A DNA stretch of 64,000 nt, from NCBI GenBank assembly GCA_035604135.1, contig DATNJB010000081.1:1-64000 (forward strand), given 5' to 3'. Made by a program: the position numbers and the translations under genes. Of this stretch, positions 26,848-35,540 are shown piece by piece. Origin of the DNA: Poindextera sp035604135. Its GTDB lineage: Bacteria > Pseudomonadota > Alphaproteobacteria > Caulobacterales > Caulobacteraceae. The notes below the pieces were generated by a model. The model made no database searches. It was given only the letters and a program-made list of their open reading frames with translations, and was not told where the DNA came from. The stretch's first letter is position 1, and each line of letters starts with the position of its first letter.

Positions 26848-27540
26848 TTGATAACCTTGGCGCAGCCACAGCTGGACACGTTCGTGGGCGCCCTTCTGCT
26901 CGCATTTCCCAGTCTGTTTTCGATCGTCAATCCGCTTGGCTCGGCATTGATCTTCCGGGAAGCAACATCGGGTCGATCACCCCCGGAGCGCCGCTACCTC
27001 GCGGGCAGGATATCGATCTACACGGCTTTCATTCTGATCGGGTCAATGTGGATCGGCGGGTTCGTTCTCGCCTTCTTCGGCATCAGCATCGGCGCCCTCC
27101 GGGTTGCGGGAGGGCTGGTCGTGACGGTTAGCGCATGGGGGCTGCTGATGGAGCCCCAAAGGCATGAGGATCGGAAGGTCGCTGACGCTGCGCCTAAGCA
27201 CGGTGACCCAGAGGACGTCGCGTTTTTCCCCCTCACCATGCCGCTCACCACGGGGGCCGGCACGATCGCCGTCGCGATCGCCCTGTCGTCCCAACAGCCT
27301 GCCGACAGTGTCGGCAGGCTCTCCTACTCGGCCGGAGAGAGTGTCGCGGCCCTGGCAATCGCGCTGTTGGTGTGGGTGTCCTACGGATGGTCGGACCGGG
27401 TGGTCGCTCTACTCGGAGCGCGCGGCGCGCGGATCGTCTCCCGCCTCACGGCGTTTATTCTGCTCTGCGTCGGGATCCAGATCATCAGCACCGGGGTCAC
27501 GAGCTTGGCGGCGACCATTCTGGCTCAAATCGACCACTAG
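26848..27540 (+). CDS. MarC-family (UPF0056) membrane protein
   Basis: 230 residues from TTG 26848; the next in-frame TTG at 26857 is an alternative. Six membrane segments are present. The duplicated family signatures are seen: SIVNPLGSALIF in helix 1-2 and FPLTMPLTTGAGTIAVAI in helix 4, each with the conserved NP(L/I)G or PLTTGPG-like turn. Its function is unsettled; the link to multiple antibiotic resistance has not held in E. coli. The protein is an inner-membrane component. Confidence 0.87.
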   Translation: MITLAQPQLDTFVGALLLAFPSLFSIVNPLGSALIFREATSGRSPPERRYLAGRISIYTAFILIGSMWIGGFVLAFFGISIGALRVAGGLVVTVSAWGLLMEPQRHEDRKVADAAPKHGDPEDVAFFPLTMPLTTGAGTIAVAIALSSQQPADSVGRLSYSAGESVAALAIALLVWVSYGWSDRVVALLGARGARIVSRLTAFILLCVGIQIISTGVTSLAATILAQIDH

Positions 27541-27699
27541 CAGGCGCGGCTGATAACCGTCGTCTATTGGAGGGGAGTGCTGGAGCCGGGCAGCCGACCT
27601 TCCCCGTGCGTGCCGCCAAACCGCTATATGTCAGGCCGGCGCCGCTGACATAGTCTTCCGATGCGAGCCGCTCGGCGGCGTCGAACTCGGGAGAGAGCC

Positions 27700-29100
27700 A
27701 TGTCGCTTCGATCGCGTAGAGACCTCAGGTCTACTTTGAACGAGACGATCTTCTGCGCCACGGCGCTCGAGCACCCTTTGCCGAAGTACCGGTTTCCGCC
27801 ACACGAGGCCGGCGCCGCGGACATCTTCCAGGTGGTCTCGGACGAGCTCTACTTGGACGGCAACGCGCGACAGAACCTCGCGACTTTCTGTCAGACCTGG
27901 GAAGAGCCCGAGCTGCACCGGCTGATGGACTTGTCGATCGATAAGAACATGATCGACCGGACCGAATACCCGCAGACGGCCGAGATCGAGGTCCGTTGTG
28001 TGCACATGCTGGCGGATCTGTGGAACGCGCCGGCCGAGGCCAACCCGGTCGGGACCTCGACCGTCGGCTCGTCCGAGGCCTGCATGCTGGCCGGCATGGC
28101 GGCGAAGTGGCGCTGGAAGGCCAAGCGCAAAGCGCTCGGCAAGCCCGCGGACAAGCCGAACCTGGTGTGCGGCCCGGTTCAGGTCTGCTGGGACAAATTC
28201 TGCGTCTACTGGGAGATCGAGAAGCGAGAGATTCCCATGCGCCCCGGCGCATACCGCATGGACGCCGAGAGCATGCTGGGCGCGGTGGACGAGAACACCA
28301 TAGCGGTCGTTCCCACATTGGGCGTCACCTACACGGGCCAGTTCGAGTTCGTCGAGCCGATGGCCGCCGCCCTCGATCGCCTGCAGGAGCAGACGGGCCT
28401 GGACATCGACATCCATGTCGACGGCGCCAGCGGCGCCTTTCTCGCCCCCTTCACGGCGCCGCAGATGGTGTGGGACTTTCGCCTGCCGCGGGTGAAGTCG
28501 ATCAGCACGTCGGGCCATAAGTACGGCTTGGCGCCGGTCGGCGTCGGTTGGGTGCTCTGGCGCGACACCATCGACCTCCCGTCGGAGCTCGTGTTCTCCG
28601 TCCCCTATCTCGGCGGATCCGTCGGCACGTTCGGCATCAACTTCTCCCGGCCGGCGGGACAGGTGATCGCCCAGTATTACAACTTCCTACGGCTCGGCCA
28701 TTTGGGCTACCGACGCGTCCACCAGGCCTGCTACGACACAGCGCGCTGGCTCTCGCGCGCGATCGCCAAGCTGGGGCCGTTCGAGTTCATCTGCGACGGC
28801 GACCCGGCCAACAGCATTCCGGCGGTGTGCTTCAACATCCGACCCGGCGCGGACTGCCCCTATACGCTGTACGACCTGGCCGACCAGCTGATGCGCCGAG
28901 GCTGGCAGGTGCCGGCGTTTCCGCTGTCAGGCGCGGCGAGCGACACGACCGTCATGCGGATCATGATCCGGCAGGGTGTGAGCCGCGACATGGCGGCTCT
29001 ACTGGTCGGCGACTTCGAACGGGCGATTGCTCACTTCGACAAGCACCCCATCAGCGTCCCGCTGACGGAGCACGATGTCGCGGTTCACAACCACACCTGA
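27700..29100 (+). CDS. gad: Glutamate decarboxylase
   Basis: 466 residues from ATG 27700 behind GGGAGAG, the exact length of E. coli GadB. VGTSTVGSSEACMLAG, HVDGASGAFLAPF and the PLP lysine in STSGHKYGLAPVGVGW (Lys274) identify the enzyme. The protein ends in NHT: His465-Thr466 matches the E. coli C-terminus, where His465 caps the cofactor at neutral pH. It turns glutamate plus H+ into GABA and CO2. No GadC antiporter is adjacent, so acid resistance versus GABA metabolism is open. Confidence 0.94.
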   Translation: MSLRSRRDLRSTLNETIFCATALEHPLPKYRFPPHEAGAADIFQVVSDELYLDGNARQNLATFCQTWEEPELHRLMDLSIDKNMIDRTEYPQTAEIEVRCVHMLADLWNAPAEANPVGTSTVGSSEACMLAGMAAKWRWKAKRKALGKPADKPNLVCGPVQVCWDKFCVYWEIEKREIPMRPGAYRMDAESMLGAVDENTIAVVPTLGVTYTGQFEFVEPMAAALDRLQEQTGLDIDIHVDGASGAFLAPFTAPQMVWDFRLPRVKSISTSGHKYGLAPVGVGWVLWRDTIDLPSELVFSVPYLGGSVGTFGINFSRPAGQVIAQYYNFLRLGHLGYRRVHQACYDTARWLSRAIAKLGPFEFICDGDPANSIPAVCFNIRPGADCPYTLYDLADQLMRRGWQVPAFPLSGAASDTTVMRIMIRQGVSRDMAALLVGDFERAIAHFDKHPISVPLTEHDVAVHNHT

Positions 29101-29258
29101 TTTGTCGGAACACGGTCCAGCCGTTCGTCCGTACATTGAAGCCAGGGCGACCGGCCCGGCGCCAAGGCTGCAGGAGGAGTCATGACACGGTACCTTGGTC
29201 GCCATCCCGACGACGACCCGTCCGGGGCATCGTGCAGTCATCCACACGGAGCCTTCCA

Positions 29259-29912
29259 ATGACCCCCACCATTACCGCATTTGAGCGGTCACCCGATCGT
29301 GGCAGGGGACTGGCGCGCGACATGCGCGTTCGCTGGGCGCTCGAAGAAGTGGGCCAGCCTTACGAGGTTCGTCTTCTTTCCTTCAGTGAGATGAAGGAAT
29401 CCGCGCATCGGGCGCTTCATCCCTTCGGGCAGATCCCAACCTACGAGGAAGGCGATCTCGTCCTGTTCGAGTCGGGGGCGATCGTTTTCCATATCGCGGA
29501 GCACCATGCAGGCCTCCTGCCAGCCAACGCGAATGCCCGGGCGCGCGCGATCACATGGATGTTTGCCGCCCTTAACACGGTGGAGCCGCCGATCGTGGAC
29601 CGCGGAACCGCCGCACTCCTGGAGCGCGACAAGGCCTGGTACGAGGAGCGGCTGCCTATCCTCGAGGGCCGCGTCCGTGACCGGCTGGACGAACTCTCCA
29701 GTCGGCTTGGCGATGCCGACTGGCTCGACGATGCGTTCAGCGCCGCTGACCTGCTGATGGTGACGGTGCTGCGCAGATTGAACGGATCGGGTCTGCTGGA
29801 CGCATATCCGAACCTCTCCGACTATGTCGCCCGCGGCGAAGCGCGGCCCGCCTACAAGCGTGCTTTCGACGCTCAATTGGCGGTTTTCACCGGCAACCCA
29901 GCGTCCGGCTGA
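29259..29912 (+). CDS. Glutathione S-transferase family protein
   Basis: 217 residues from ATG 29259; the open frame further upstream is a shadow of the decarboxylase gene. The N-terminal thioredoxin fold is modified (RVRWALEEVGQPYEVRLL). HPFGQIPTYEEGDLVLFESGAIVFHIAEH holds the cis-Pro and Glu-Ser glutathione contact. WLDDAFSAADLLMV is the C-terminal capping box. It lies 158 bases after gad and may share its transcript. No substrate can be inferred. Confidence 0.84.
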   Translation: MTPTITAFERSPDRGRGLARDMRVRWALEEVGQPYEVRLLSFSEMKESAHRALHPFGQIPTYEEGDLVLFESGAIVFHIAEHHAGLLPANANARARAITWMFAALNTVEPPIVDRGTAALLERDKAWYEERLPILEGRVRDRLDELSSRLGDADWLDDAFSAADLLMVTVLRRLNGSGLLDAYPNLSDYVARGEARPAYKRAFDAQLAVFTGNPASG

Positions 29913-30012
29913 TGGAGGTCCGCTCTGGGTCGAACATTGCCCCCTGATTCCCCGCGAAAGCAGGCCTGCCACCGCGGCCATTGATGCACCGAATCCGGAA
30001 CGCCGGCCCCTT

Positions 30013-30035
30013 AGCGGACATCCGCGGAGTCCGCT
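30013..30035. repeat. Short inverted repeat in a convergent gap
   Basis: AGCGGAC-ATCCGCGGA-GTCCGCT forms a 7-bp stem between the convergent GST and SDR genes. It resembles the AGCGGAC hairpin at 26722-26746 and may be the same dispersed element or a terminator. Confidence 0.5.
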
Positions 30036-30080
30036 TGCGGGTCCTGCCGCCGACGGAACGTTCGTGGTTCGCTCGAGGCC

Positions 30081-30815
30081 TCAGGCCGTGTTGCCCGCAT
30101 CGACGGTCAGCACGCTGCCGGTGACGTTGCGGCCGGTCTCGCCCATCAGGTAGGCGACCGCGGAGGCGACGTCGTCGACCTCGGCGAGGCGGCGGAGCGC
30201 GCTGCGGCGGACCACTTGCTCGCGCCCGTCCTCGCCCAGGCCCTTGGTCAGCTCGGTGTCGAGGAAGCCGGGGGCGACGGCGTTGACGGTAATCCCCATC
30301 CGCCCCACCTCGCGCGCCAGCGACTTGGTGAAGCCGATCATCGAGGCCTTGGTCGCGGCGTAGACCGAAAGGCCGCTGTAGCCGGTCGTTGCGACGACGG
30401 AGGCCATGTTCACGATGCGGCCTTCGCCCTCGGTCATCATCGTCCTCACGATGTGTTTGGTCAGCACGATGGGCGCCACCGTGTTCAGCCGCACCAGCGT
30501 CTCGATCTGCGAGACATGCATGTTGGAGAGCAGCCCGTCGGTCCCCAGCCCGGCATTGTTGACCAGGCCGTAGAACGGGCCGACCCGGGTCTTCAGCCGC
30601 CGCGCGAGGTCGGGGATGGCGTCGATGTCGGCTAGATCGAACGGCTCGAACATGAGCACGCCGGCCCCAGCGGCGGCGACCGCTGCGATGGCGGGCTCGA
30701 GCTCCGCGCCTTCCGACCGCGCCAGCGCCACCACGCGGTAGCCGTCGAGCGCAAGCTTGCGGCCGATGGCGAGGCCGATCCCGCGGCTGCCGCCGGTGAC
30801 GAGGACGTTACGCAC
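30081..30815 (-). CDS. SDR-family 3-oxoacyl reductase-like protein (FabG-like)
   Basis: 244 residues. TGGSRGIG (NAD(P)-binding), NNAGLG, the catalytic YAATKAS with Ser upstream in MASVV, and the C-terminal SVLTVDAGNTA are classical SDR features close to FabG. It overlaps the AMP-ligase gene by eight bases, which itself overlaps a carrier protein. It probably reduces a ketone or an acyl group held on that carrier. It is the third gene of the operon. Confidence 0.88.
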   Translation of the reverse strand: MRNVLVTGGSRGIGLAIGRKLALDGYRVVALARSEGAELEPAIAAVAAAGAGVLMFEPFDLADIDAIPDLARRLKTRVGPFYGLVNNAGLGTDGLLSNMHVSQIETLVRLNTVAPIVLTKHIVRTMMTEGEGRIVNMASVVATTGYSGLSVYAATKASMIGFTKSLAREVGRMGITVNAVAPGFLDTELTKGLGEDGREQVVRRSALRRLAEVDDVASAVAYLMGETGRNVTGSVLTVDAGNTA

Positions 30816-32190
30816 CCGCGCGCTCCAGCTTGCCGCCGGCGGTCATGGCCAGCGCCGGCACGAAGCGGAGCCCGGTCGGGACCTTGTGCGGCGCCAGATC
30901 GCGGCGGCAGGCCGAAAGGATCTCAGCCTTCAACGCGGCTTCATCGTTCGCCGCGTCGGCCAGCACCACATCGGCGACGACGATCGCGCCGGTGATCGGA
31001 TTGCGCCGCCCCTTGACCAGAGCGGCGCGAACGCCGGGGTGCCGGTTGATGACGGCCTCGATCTCTTCCGGGCAGACCTTAAGCCCGCCGACGTTGATGA
31101 TTCCGCCGCGCCGACCGACGAAGTGGAGTCGATCGCCGCGCTGTTCGACCATGTCGCCGGAGTCGACGAAGCCGTGGGCGTCGGTGAGCGCTGGCGCATC
31201 GGGGTTGACGTAGGACCGCGCCCGCCGTCCCGACCGGAGGCGGAGCGTCCCGTCGATGACGCGCATCTCGACGTCGCCGCAGAGCCCGTCGACGAGGCTC
31301 GCGGGGAAGCCGGCAAGCCCGTCGTTCACCTCGAAGCCGACGCCGGCTTCCGTCGAGGCGTAGGCATGGCCGATGGCGGCGGCCGGGAAGCGTGCCTTGA
31401 GCGCATCGAGCACGCCCTGGTCGGCGATCTCCCCCGAAAGGCGGAGGTAGGCGGGCGCGATGGCCGAGGCTGCCGGGCTCATCAGCACGCGGCGCCAGTG
31501 CGACGGCGTGCCGGTCAGGTGGGTGACGCCGTGGCGGCCGAGACGCCCGAGCAGATCGGCGAGCGGCTCGCCCGGCTCGGTCAGCACCATCGAACCCTCG
31601 CCGAGGAGGGCGCGGAGCAGGATCTGCAGTCCGCCATAGCGGCGGATGTCGTAGAAGGTGCCCCAGACGCGTGGTGCGGCGCCCCGGACCGGCGGCTTGA
31701 TCGCGCCGGTCAGACCTTCGAGCATGTGGACAACCATCTTCGGCGCGCCCGTCGTGCCCGAGGTGAACATCACCCACTCGGTCGGCGCGGCGCAGGCGGC
31801 CGGCTCGTCGAGCGGCTCGAAGCTCGGCCCGAGCGGCGCGAGTGGCAGACCCAGCGCCTCGATGGCCGGCGTGGGTTCGTCGAAGACGATGGCGTCGACG
31901 CCGGCTGTCGCCACGACGCCGGGCAGGGCTTCGTCCTTCAGGTCCGGCGGGCAAAGCACCATGCGGCGCGCGACACCGTCGAGCTCGATGAGCGCGAGGG
32001 CGGCCGCCAGCGTGCTCGCCGTCCTGATCAGCACCGAGCGCCCGGCGAGCGCGCGCAAGCGCCAGCCGAGCGCCGTGGCGCCCGCGATGTCGGCAAGCTT
32101 GAGCGCCCGGCGCGGGGCGAAGAGCCGTCGCGCGTTCAGCCGCCAGGAGGCGCGGAGCGTGGCGCGCAGTGAAGCGTCAGCTGGCGACAT
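30808..32190 (-). CDS. AMP-forming acyl/aryl ligase of a carrier-protein operon
   Basis: 460 residues, shorter than usual. FTSGTTGAPKMVVH (P-loop), YASTEAGVGF, DSGDMVEQRGDRLHFVGRR, GGLKVCPEEIE and the C-terminal GGKLERA (catalytic Lys) are present. A first domain of normal size seems trimmed at its N-terminus. It overlaps the carrier-protein gene by 14 bases, so loading of that carrier with an unknown acid is the likely job. CoA as acceptor cannot be excluded. Confidence 0.85.
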   Translation of the reverse strand: MSPADASLRATLRASWRLNARRLFAPRRALKLADIAGATALGWRLRALAGRSVLIRTASTLAAALALIELDGVARRMVLCPPDLKDEALPGVVATAGVDAIVFDEPTPAIEALGLPLAPLGPSFEPLDEPAACAAPTEWVMFTSGTTGAPKMVVHMLEGLTGAIKPPVRGAAPRVWGTFYDIRRYGGLQILLRALLGEGSMVLTEPGEPLADLLGRLGRHGVTHLTGTPSHWRRVLMSPAASAIAPAYLRLSGEIADQGVLDALKARFPAAAIGHAYASTEAGVGFEVNDGLAGFPASLVDGLCGDVEMRVIDGTLRLRSGRRARSYVNPDAPALTDAHGFVDSGDMVEQRGDRLHFVGRRGGIINVGGLKVCPEEIEAVINRHPGVRAALVKGRRNPITGAIVVADVVLADAANDEAALKAEILSACRRDLAPHKVPTGLRFVPALAMTAGGKLERAGA

Positions 32191-32437
32191 TCTCGAGCGC
32201 GGCAGTCTCGTAGAAGTTGACGAAGTCGCCGAGTGTCACCGGGAAATAGACGTCGTCGGCGGCGCTGAACGGATCGAAGCCGAGATCGTCTTCCAGCGTC
32301 GCGACGATGATCGCGAAACAGAGGGAATCGAGGCCCGACTCGAGCAGGACGAGGTCGTCGGTCAGCGGCGCCAGCGTCTTCTCCTGGCTCGCGGCCACGT
32401 CCTTGAACTTGGCGAGGATGGCGGGACGGACGGTCAT
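32177..32437 (-). CDS. Stand-alone acyl carrier protein
   Basis: 86 residues from ATG 32437, with GGAG nine bases upstream. The phosphopantetheine motif is in ESGLDSLCFAII (Ser of DSL). LEDDLGFDPF follows as the recognition helix. It heads an overlapping carrier/ligase/SDR operon. It is distinct from the carriers at 13969 and 60278 and is not next to fab genes. Confidence 0.88.
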   Translation of the reverse strand: MTVRPAILAKFKDVAASQEKTLAPLTDDLVLLESGLDSLCFAIIVATLEDDLGFDPFSAADDVYFPVTLGDFVNFYETAALENVAS

Positions 32438-32556
32438 GGGTGGTGTCTCCAAGTGGCGCCGATTTGGGCCGATGCTGCGCATGAAACTTGCTTGCCGCCA
32501 CGGCGCGCCGGTTCGCCGGTCTTCTGTCGATCCATCGTCTTCAAGTCCGGAACCCG

Positions 32557-32757
32557 ATGTCCTCGTTGCCGAAAGTCCGCTGCCGCCTGATCGAGGAGAC
32601 TGATCTCGACGCGGTCGCCAACCTGCTCACGCGTGGCTTTCCGGCTCGGACTCGCAAGTATTGGACCAATGCTCTGGCGCGGTTGGCCGCGCGCCTGAGC
32701 GACCTGTCCTTCGCCGAACGCGCTCTGTTCGGCCCGCAAGCGAGGCTTGCCCAGTGA
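32557..32757 (+). pseudogene. Internally deleted GNAT-like acyltransferase remnant
   Basis: 66 residues. The N-terminal 45 match the start of the intact protein at 40270-41130 (27 of 42 aligned positions identical, including LLTRGFP and RTRKYW). The last segment DLSFAERALFGP matches that protein's C-terminus DLAFTEMVLFGP. About 220 middle residues are missing, in frame. Its TGA overlaps the GTG start of the ThDP enzyme (GTGA), so it might still be translated and couple that gene. Confidence 0.75.
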
Positions 32758-34436
32758 AACTCGACGTCAAAGCCCGCACGGCCGCGCAGGCCCTGGTCGA
32801 CCAGCTCGTCCTGCAGGGGGTCGAGCACGCGTTCTGCGTGCCAGGCGAAAGCTACCTCGCCGTGCTCGACGCGCTGCGCGACCGCGAGATCGCCGTGACC
32901 GTCTGCCGCCAGGAAGGCGGCGCGGCAATGATGGCCGACGCGGTCGGCAAGGCGACTGGGCGGCCGGGGGTGTGCTTCGTCACACGCGGACCCGGCGCCA
33001 CGAACGCCGCGGCCGGCATCCATATCGCCCGTCAGGACTCGACCCCAATGATCATGTTTGTCGGCCAGGTGGACGCCGGCTCGCGCGATCGTGAGGCCTG
33101 GCAGGAGATCGACTGCCGCGCAGTGTTCGGCTCGATGACCAAGTGGACAGCCGAGATCGACGACCCCGCCAGGATTGCCGAGTATGTCTCCCGCGCGTTC
33201 CACACCGCCATGAACGGGCGCCCGGGGCCGGTCGTGCTCGCACTGCCGCACGACATGTTGAGCCAGCCGACGACCTGCCGCGATGCGCTCAAGGTCATAG
33301 CCGCCGAGCCGGCGCCCAGCGCGCGAGAGCTGGATGCGCTGCAGCGGCTGATCGATGGCGCCGATGCGCCGATTCTGCTGCTGGGCGGCAGCCGTTGGGA
33401 CGAGGATTCGCGCGCGGCCATTCGTCGGTTCGCCGAGCGCTTCGCGCTGCCGGTCGCCACAGCCTACCGCCGCCTGCCGCTGTTCGACCCGCTGCATCCC
33501 AACTACGCCGGCGACCTCGGTCTGGGCGCAAACCCCAAGCTCGTGGCGCGCGTTAGGGCGGCAGACCTCGTGCTGGCTCTGGGCGCGCGCCTCGATGAGG
33601 TGACAACGCAAGGCTACGGCTTGTTCGAGGCGCCGCGGCCGAAGACCCGGCTCGTGCATGTCTATCCCGGCGCCGAGGAGCTGGGGCAGGTCTACGCGCC
33701 GGAGCTCTCGATCCAGGCCAGCCCGGCGGGTCTTGCGGGCGCCCTTGACGGCCTCGTCGCCCCTCCAGCACCGGTGTGGGCGGGGACGGCCGAGGCGGCG
33801 CACGCCGACTACCTCGCGTGGTCCGAGACGGCCACGTCGCAGCCAGGCGACGTCAACCTGGCCGAGGTGATGCTCTGGCTGCGCGAGGCGTTGCCGGCCG
33901 ACGCCATCATCTGCAACGGGGCCGGCAACTACGCCGCCTGGCTGCACCGCTTCTTCCGCTTCCGGCGGCTCGCCAGCCACGTCGCGCCGACCTCTGCTTC
34001 GATGGGCTACGGCATGCCCGCGGCCGTCGCCATGCAGCGGCTTTACCCTCAGCGCCGCATCGTCTCGATCAATGGCGACGGCGACTTCCTGATGAACGGG
34101 CAAGAGTTCGCGACCGCGGTGCAGTATGGACTGCCCATCGTGGTCGTCGTGCTCGACAACGCCTCCTACGGCACGATCCGCATGCACCAGGAACGAGAGT
34201 TCCCTGGCCGTGTTGTCGGCACCGACCTGATCAACCCCGACTTCGCGGCTTACGCGCGGGCGTTCGGGGGCTTCGGCGTGACGGTCGAGCGCACCGCCGA
34301 CTTTCCGGCCGCGTTCGAGGCGGCGTGTGCTTCAGCCCAGCCAGCCATCGTGCACGTGAAGTACGACGTCGAGGCCATCACGCCGACACAAACGCTCAGC
34401 GCAATCCGCGCCACGGCTTTTGCGGCGCGAGGTTAG
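32754..34436 (+). CDS. Acetolactate synthase-like ThDP-dependent enzyme
   Basis: 560 residues from GTG 32754. The N-terminal CVPGES and RQEGGAAMMADA hold the catalytic Glu. The ThDP-binding motif is NGDGDFLMNGQEFATA followed by NASYGTI. The three-domain order is that of the acetolactate synthase/benzoylformate decarboxylase family. It decarboxylates or ligates 2-oxoacids; the specific reaction is unknown. No regulatory ilvH subunit is adjacent, which argues against branched-chain biosynthesis. Confidence 0.87.
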   Translation: MKLDVKARTAAQALVDQLVLQGVEHAFCVPGESYLAVLDALRDREIAVTVCRQEGGAAMMADAVGKATGRPGVCFVTRGPGATNAAAGIHIARQDSTPMIMFVGQVDAGSRDREAWQEIDCRAVFGSMTKWTAEIDDPARIAEYVSRAFHTAMNGRPGPVVLALPHDMLSQPTTCRDALKVIAAEPAPSARELDALQRLIDGADAPILLLGGSRWDEDSRAAIRRFAERFALPVATAYRRLPLFDPLHPNYAGDLGLGANPKLVARVRAADLVLALGARLDEVTTQGYGLFEAPRPKTRLVHVYPGAEELGQVYAPELSIQASPAGLAGALDGLVAPPAPVWAGTAEAAHADYLAWSETATSQPGDVNLAEVMLWLREALPADAIICNGAGNYAAWLHRFFRFRRLASHVAPTSASMGYGMPAAVAMQRLYPQRRIVSINGDGDFLMNGQEFATAVQYGLPIVVVVLDNASYGTIRMHQEREFPGRVVGTDLINPDFAAYARAFGGFGVTVERTADFPAAFEAACASAQPAIVHVKYDVEAITPTQTLSAIRATAFAARG

Positions 34437-34479
34437 CGCCGGCGTCGCGAGGGTCTTGGCGGCCACGCAGCCAACGGCG

Positions 34480-34496
34480 GTGGCATGGCGCTTGCG
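34480..34496 (+). promoter_or_regulatory. Sigma-54-like promoter upstream of the methyltransferase
   Basis: GTGGCATG-GCGC-TTGCG keeps -24 GG and -12 GC at correct spacing. Together with two flanking bases it is almost identical to the site at 42519-42535. The predicted start is near 34507, about 150 bases before the gene. Confidence 0.5.
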
Positions 34497-34657
34497 TTTG
34501 GCGCCTCGCGGGGGATGCCCGCCGCCGTATTGAAACTCAACCGCCCCCCGAGGCGGCGGAATGACAAGGCCCCAGCCGGCTGCGCCATGCCGATTGAGTT
34601 CACGGTTGGCGGCGCAAACCGCCGCTCATCTGAGCGAGACAGAGGCGGAGCCGTTTC

Positions 34658-35443
34658 ATGAGCGTTGAGATCAACCCAATCACTCGAGCCGCAAATCCGC
34701 ACGCGGCCGGTATGCGCACGGCCTTCGACAAGCTCCGAGCATTTTCCAAGATTAACCCCAATCTGTTTCGCCCTCTGGCTCAAACCATGTTGACGGGTGA
34801 GCGCGCGACCGGTGCGGCGTCCGAATTCAATGAGTACTGCGCCCGCGAAAGCTTCGAATTCACCTACGATCACGTGTCTATCAACGTTCCCTTCGTCCTA
34901 CCGCTGCTTAGCCGGTTCGCGAAACGGCACGGCGACAAGACGATCCGCTATCTGGAGATCGGCGCCTACGAAGGCCGAAACCTTGTCTTCATGGATTGGC
35001 TGCTGCCGAGACGATTGGACGTAACCGTCATCGATACGTGGTTCGACGAGCTTCACAATCCGGATGAAAACTATCACGCGATCGAAGATCGCTTTCATGG
35101 CAACATGAGACGCACTCGAATCAAGTCTATCACTGTCAAGAAATCTCTTTCATCTGCCGCACTGCCGTTAATTAAGGCGTCTGGAGAGAAGTTCGACCTG
35201 ATCTATGTTGATGGCAGCCATGCGGCGTTGGACGTTCTGATCGACCTATGCTTCTGTGCCAGCCTGCTGAAGACGGGCGGGATGATGATCCTGGACGACT
35301 ACTGGCACGACAATATTGAGATAAGCGGTCCTGGTGTGAAGCAAGCTGTGGATCATTTCCTCTCGGTCTTCGGCCGTTACTTCGCCGTTTGCGCCGTGTA
35401 CCGTCAGGTTGTCCTGGTGAAGACCGAGGAAGTGCCTCGCTAA
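34658..35443 (+). CDS. Class I SAM-dependent methyltransferase
   Basis: 261 residues. The SAM-binding motif I is IRYLEIGAYEGRN, motif II the acidic VTVIDTW, and motif IV FDLIYVDGSHAALDVL, as in the Methyltransf_24/CmcI-like families that act on glycans and secondary metabolites. GGMMILDDYW follows. The codon use is richer in A and T than neighbouring genes, which suggests acquisition. It is probably monocistronic, behind a sigma-54-like promoter, at the left edge of the polysaccharide region. Confidence 0.82.
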   Translation: MSVEINPITRAANPHAAGMRTAFDKLRAFSKINPNLFRPLAQTMLTGERATGAASEFNEYCARESFEFTYDHVSINVPFVLPLLSRFAKRHGDKTIRYLEIGAYEGRNLVFMDWLLPRRLDVTVIDTWFDELHNPDENYHAIEDRFHGNMRRTRIKSITVKKSLSSAALPLIKASGEKFDLIYVDGSHAALDVLIDLCFCASLLKTGGMMILDDYWHDNIEISGPGVKQAVDHFLSVFGRYFAVCAVYRQVVLVKTEEVPR

Positions 35444-35540
35444 CGAGAAGGTCCCGTGGGCGCCGGTGAGGACAACGCCACCGGTGGCCGGGACAGTTGG
35501 CCAGCTCGGCGGCGTCCGCGTCCGAGGCGGTGTCCGCCCC

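Noticed and set aside
32476..32492. Possible sigma-54 promoter for the remnant/ThDP genes (TGCGCATG-AAAC-TTGCT)
   Set aside because: The -24 GG dinucleotide is CG; listed only as a degenerate relative.
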